In this document: in pieces, positions 5,293-5,323 of the stretch
How positions within the stretch are numbered: the first letter of the stretch is position 1
How the letters are laid out: each line of letters opens with the position of its first letter
Source of the DNA: Lachnospiraceae bacterium
GTDB taxonomy: Bacteria > Bacillota > Clostridia > Lachnospirales > Lachnospiraceae
NCBI GenBank assembly: GCA_017477005.1
Contig: JAFUXY010000102.1
Coordinates: 1-5,323, forward strand
Length of the DNA stretch: 5,323 bases
Reading direction: 5' to 3'
The notes under the pieces: generated by a model
What the model was told of the DNA's origin: nothing
Seen by the model: only the letters and a program-made list of their open reading frames with translations
Databases searched by the model: none
Made by a program: the position numbers and the translations under genes

Positions 5293-5323
5293 ACCGCCAG
5301 AAGCCATTGTTTCCTTGATAATA
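5291..5323 (-). CDS. Possible last codons of a convergent gene (5' end outside window)
   Basis: On the minus strand from the window edge, one frame reads YYQGNNGFWR and stops at TAA (5293-5291), directly before the minus-strand side of the bidirectional terminator. Stop-then-terminator placement is what the 3' end of a gene would look like. Another minus frame stays open to 5227 but runs through the terminator stem, so it is less likely. Ten residues cannot identify a product. Confidence 0.3.
   Translation of the reverse strand, partial: YYQGNNGFWR

Noticed and set aside
1..5323. CRISPR array, tRNA, rRNA or insertion sequence ends
   Set aside because: No regularly spaced repeats, cloverleaf-like sequence or transposase-like frame was seen.

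Overview
The window looks like chromosomal DNA from a Gram-positive anaerobe of the Clostridia, most likely Lachnospiraceae-like. The grounds are strong GGAGG-type ribosome binding sites, TTG/GTG start candidates, a chemoreceptor, a secreted protein with SLH-like repeats, and several members of the 'AAA-ATPase-like plus PD-(D/E)XK' family that is often multicopy in such genomes. The taxonomic placement is inferred from protein families, not measured.

Layout, left to right. (1) 1-551, +: the C-terminal signalling domain of a methyl-accepting chemotaxis protein, cut by the window start, followed by a stem-loop. (2) About 669-1378, +: two side-by-side remnants of AAA-ATPase-like/PD-(D/E)XK proteins. 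Each has lost its middle through an internal deletion; the second also has a one-base shift in an A8 run. (3) 1404-1426: a perfect 9-bp hairpin between convergent transcription units. (4) 1444-3174, -: an apparently intact third member of the family, with Walker A, Walker B and nuclease motifs. (5) 3175-3408: a divergent intergenic region with overlapping promoter candidates and an 18-bp imperfect direct repeat. (6) 3409-4791, +: an exported DUF3089-type alpha/beta hydrolase with an SLH-like N-terminal region, closed by a strong terminator at 4851-4884. (7) 4929-5187, +: a compact regulated unit with a good sigma-A-type promoter, a perfect 8+8 bp palindrome over the transcription start, a second hairpin, a strong Shine-Dalgarno and a TTG-started 55-residue exported acidic peptide. 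(8) 5256-5292: a bidirectional terminator, with what may be the last codons of a convergent minus-strand gene at the window end.

No single pathway joins these genes. The two themes are decay and retention of a nuclease/ATPase family in tandem (669-3174), and cell-surface or secreted products (3409-5187). The least explained part is the small exported peptide with its own operator-like palindrome. The intact ATPase/nuclease beside two in-frame-deleted relatives is the second point of interest.
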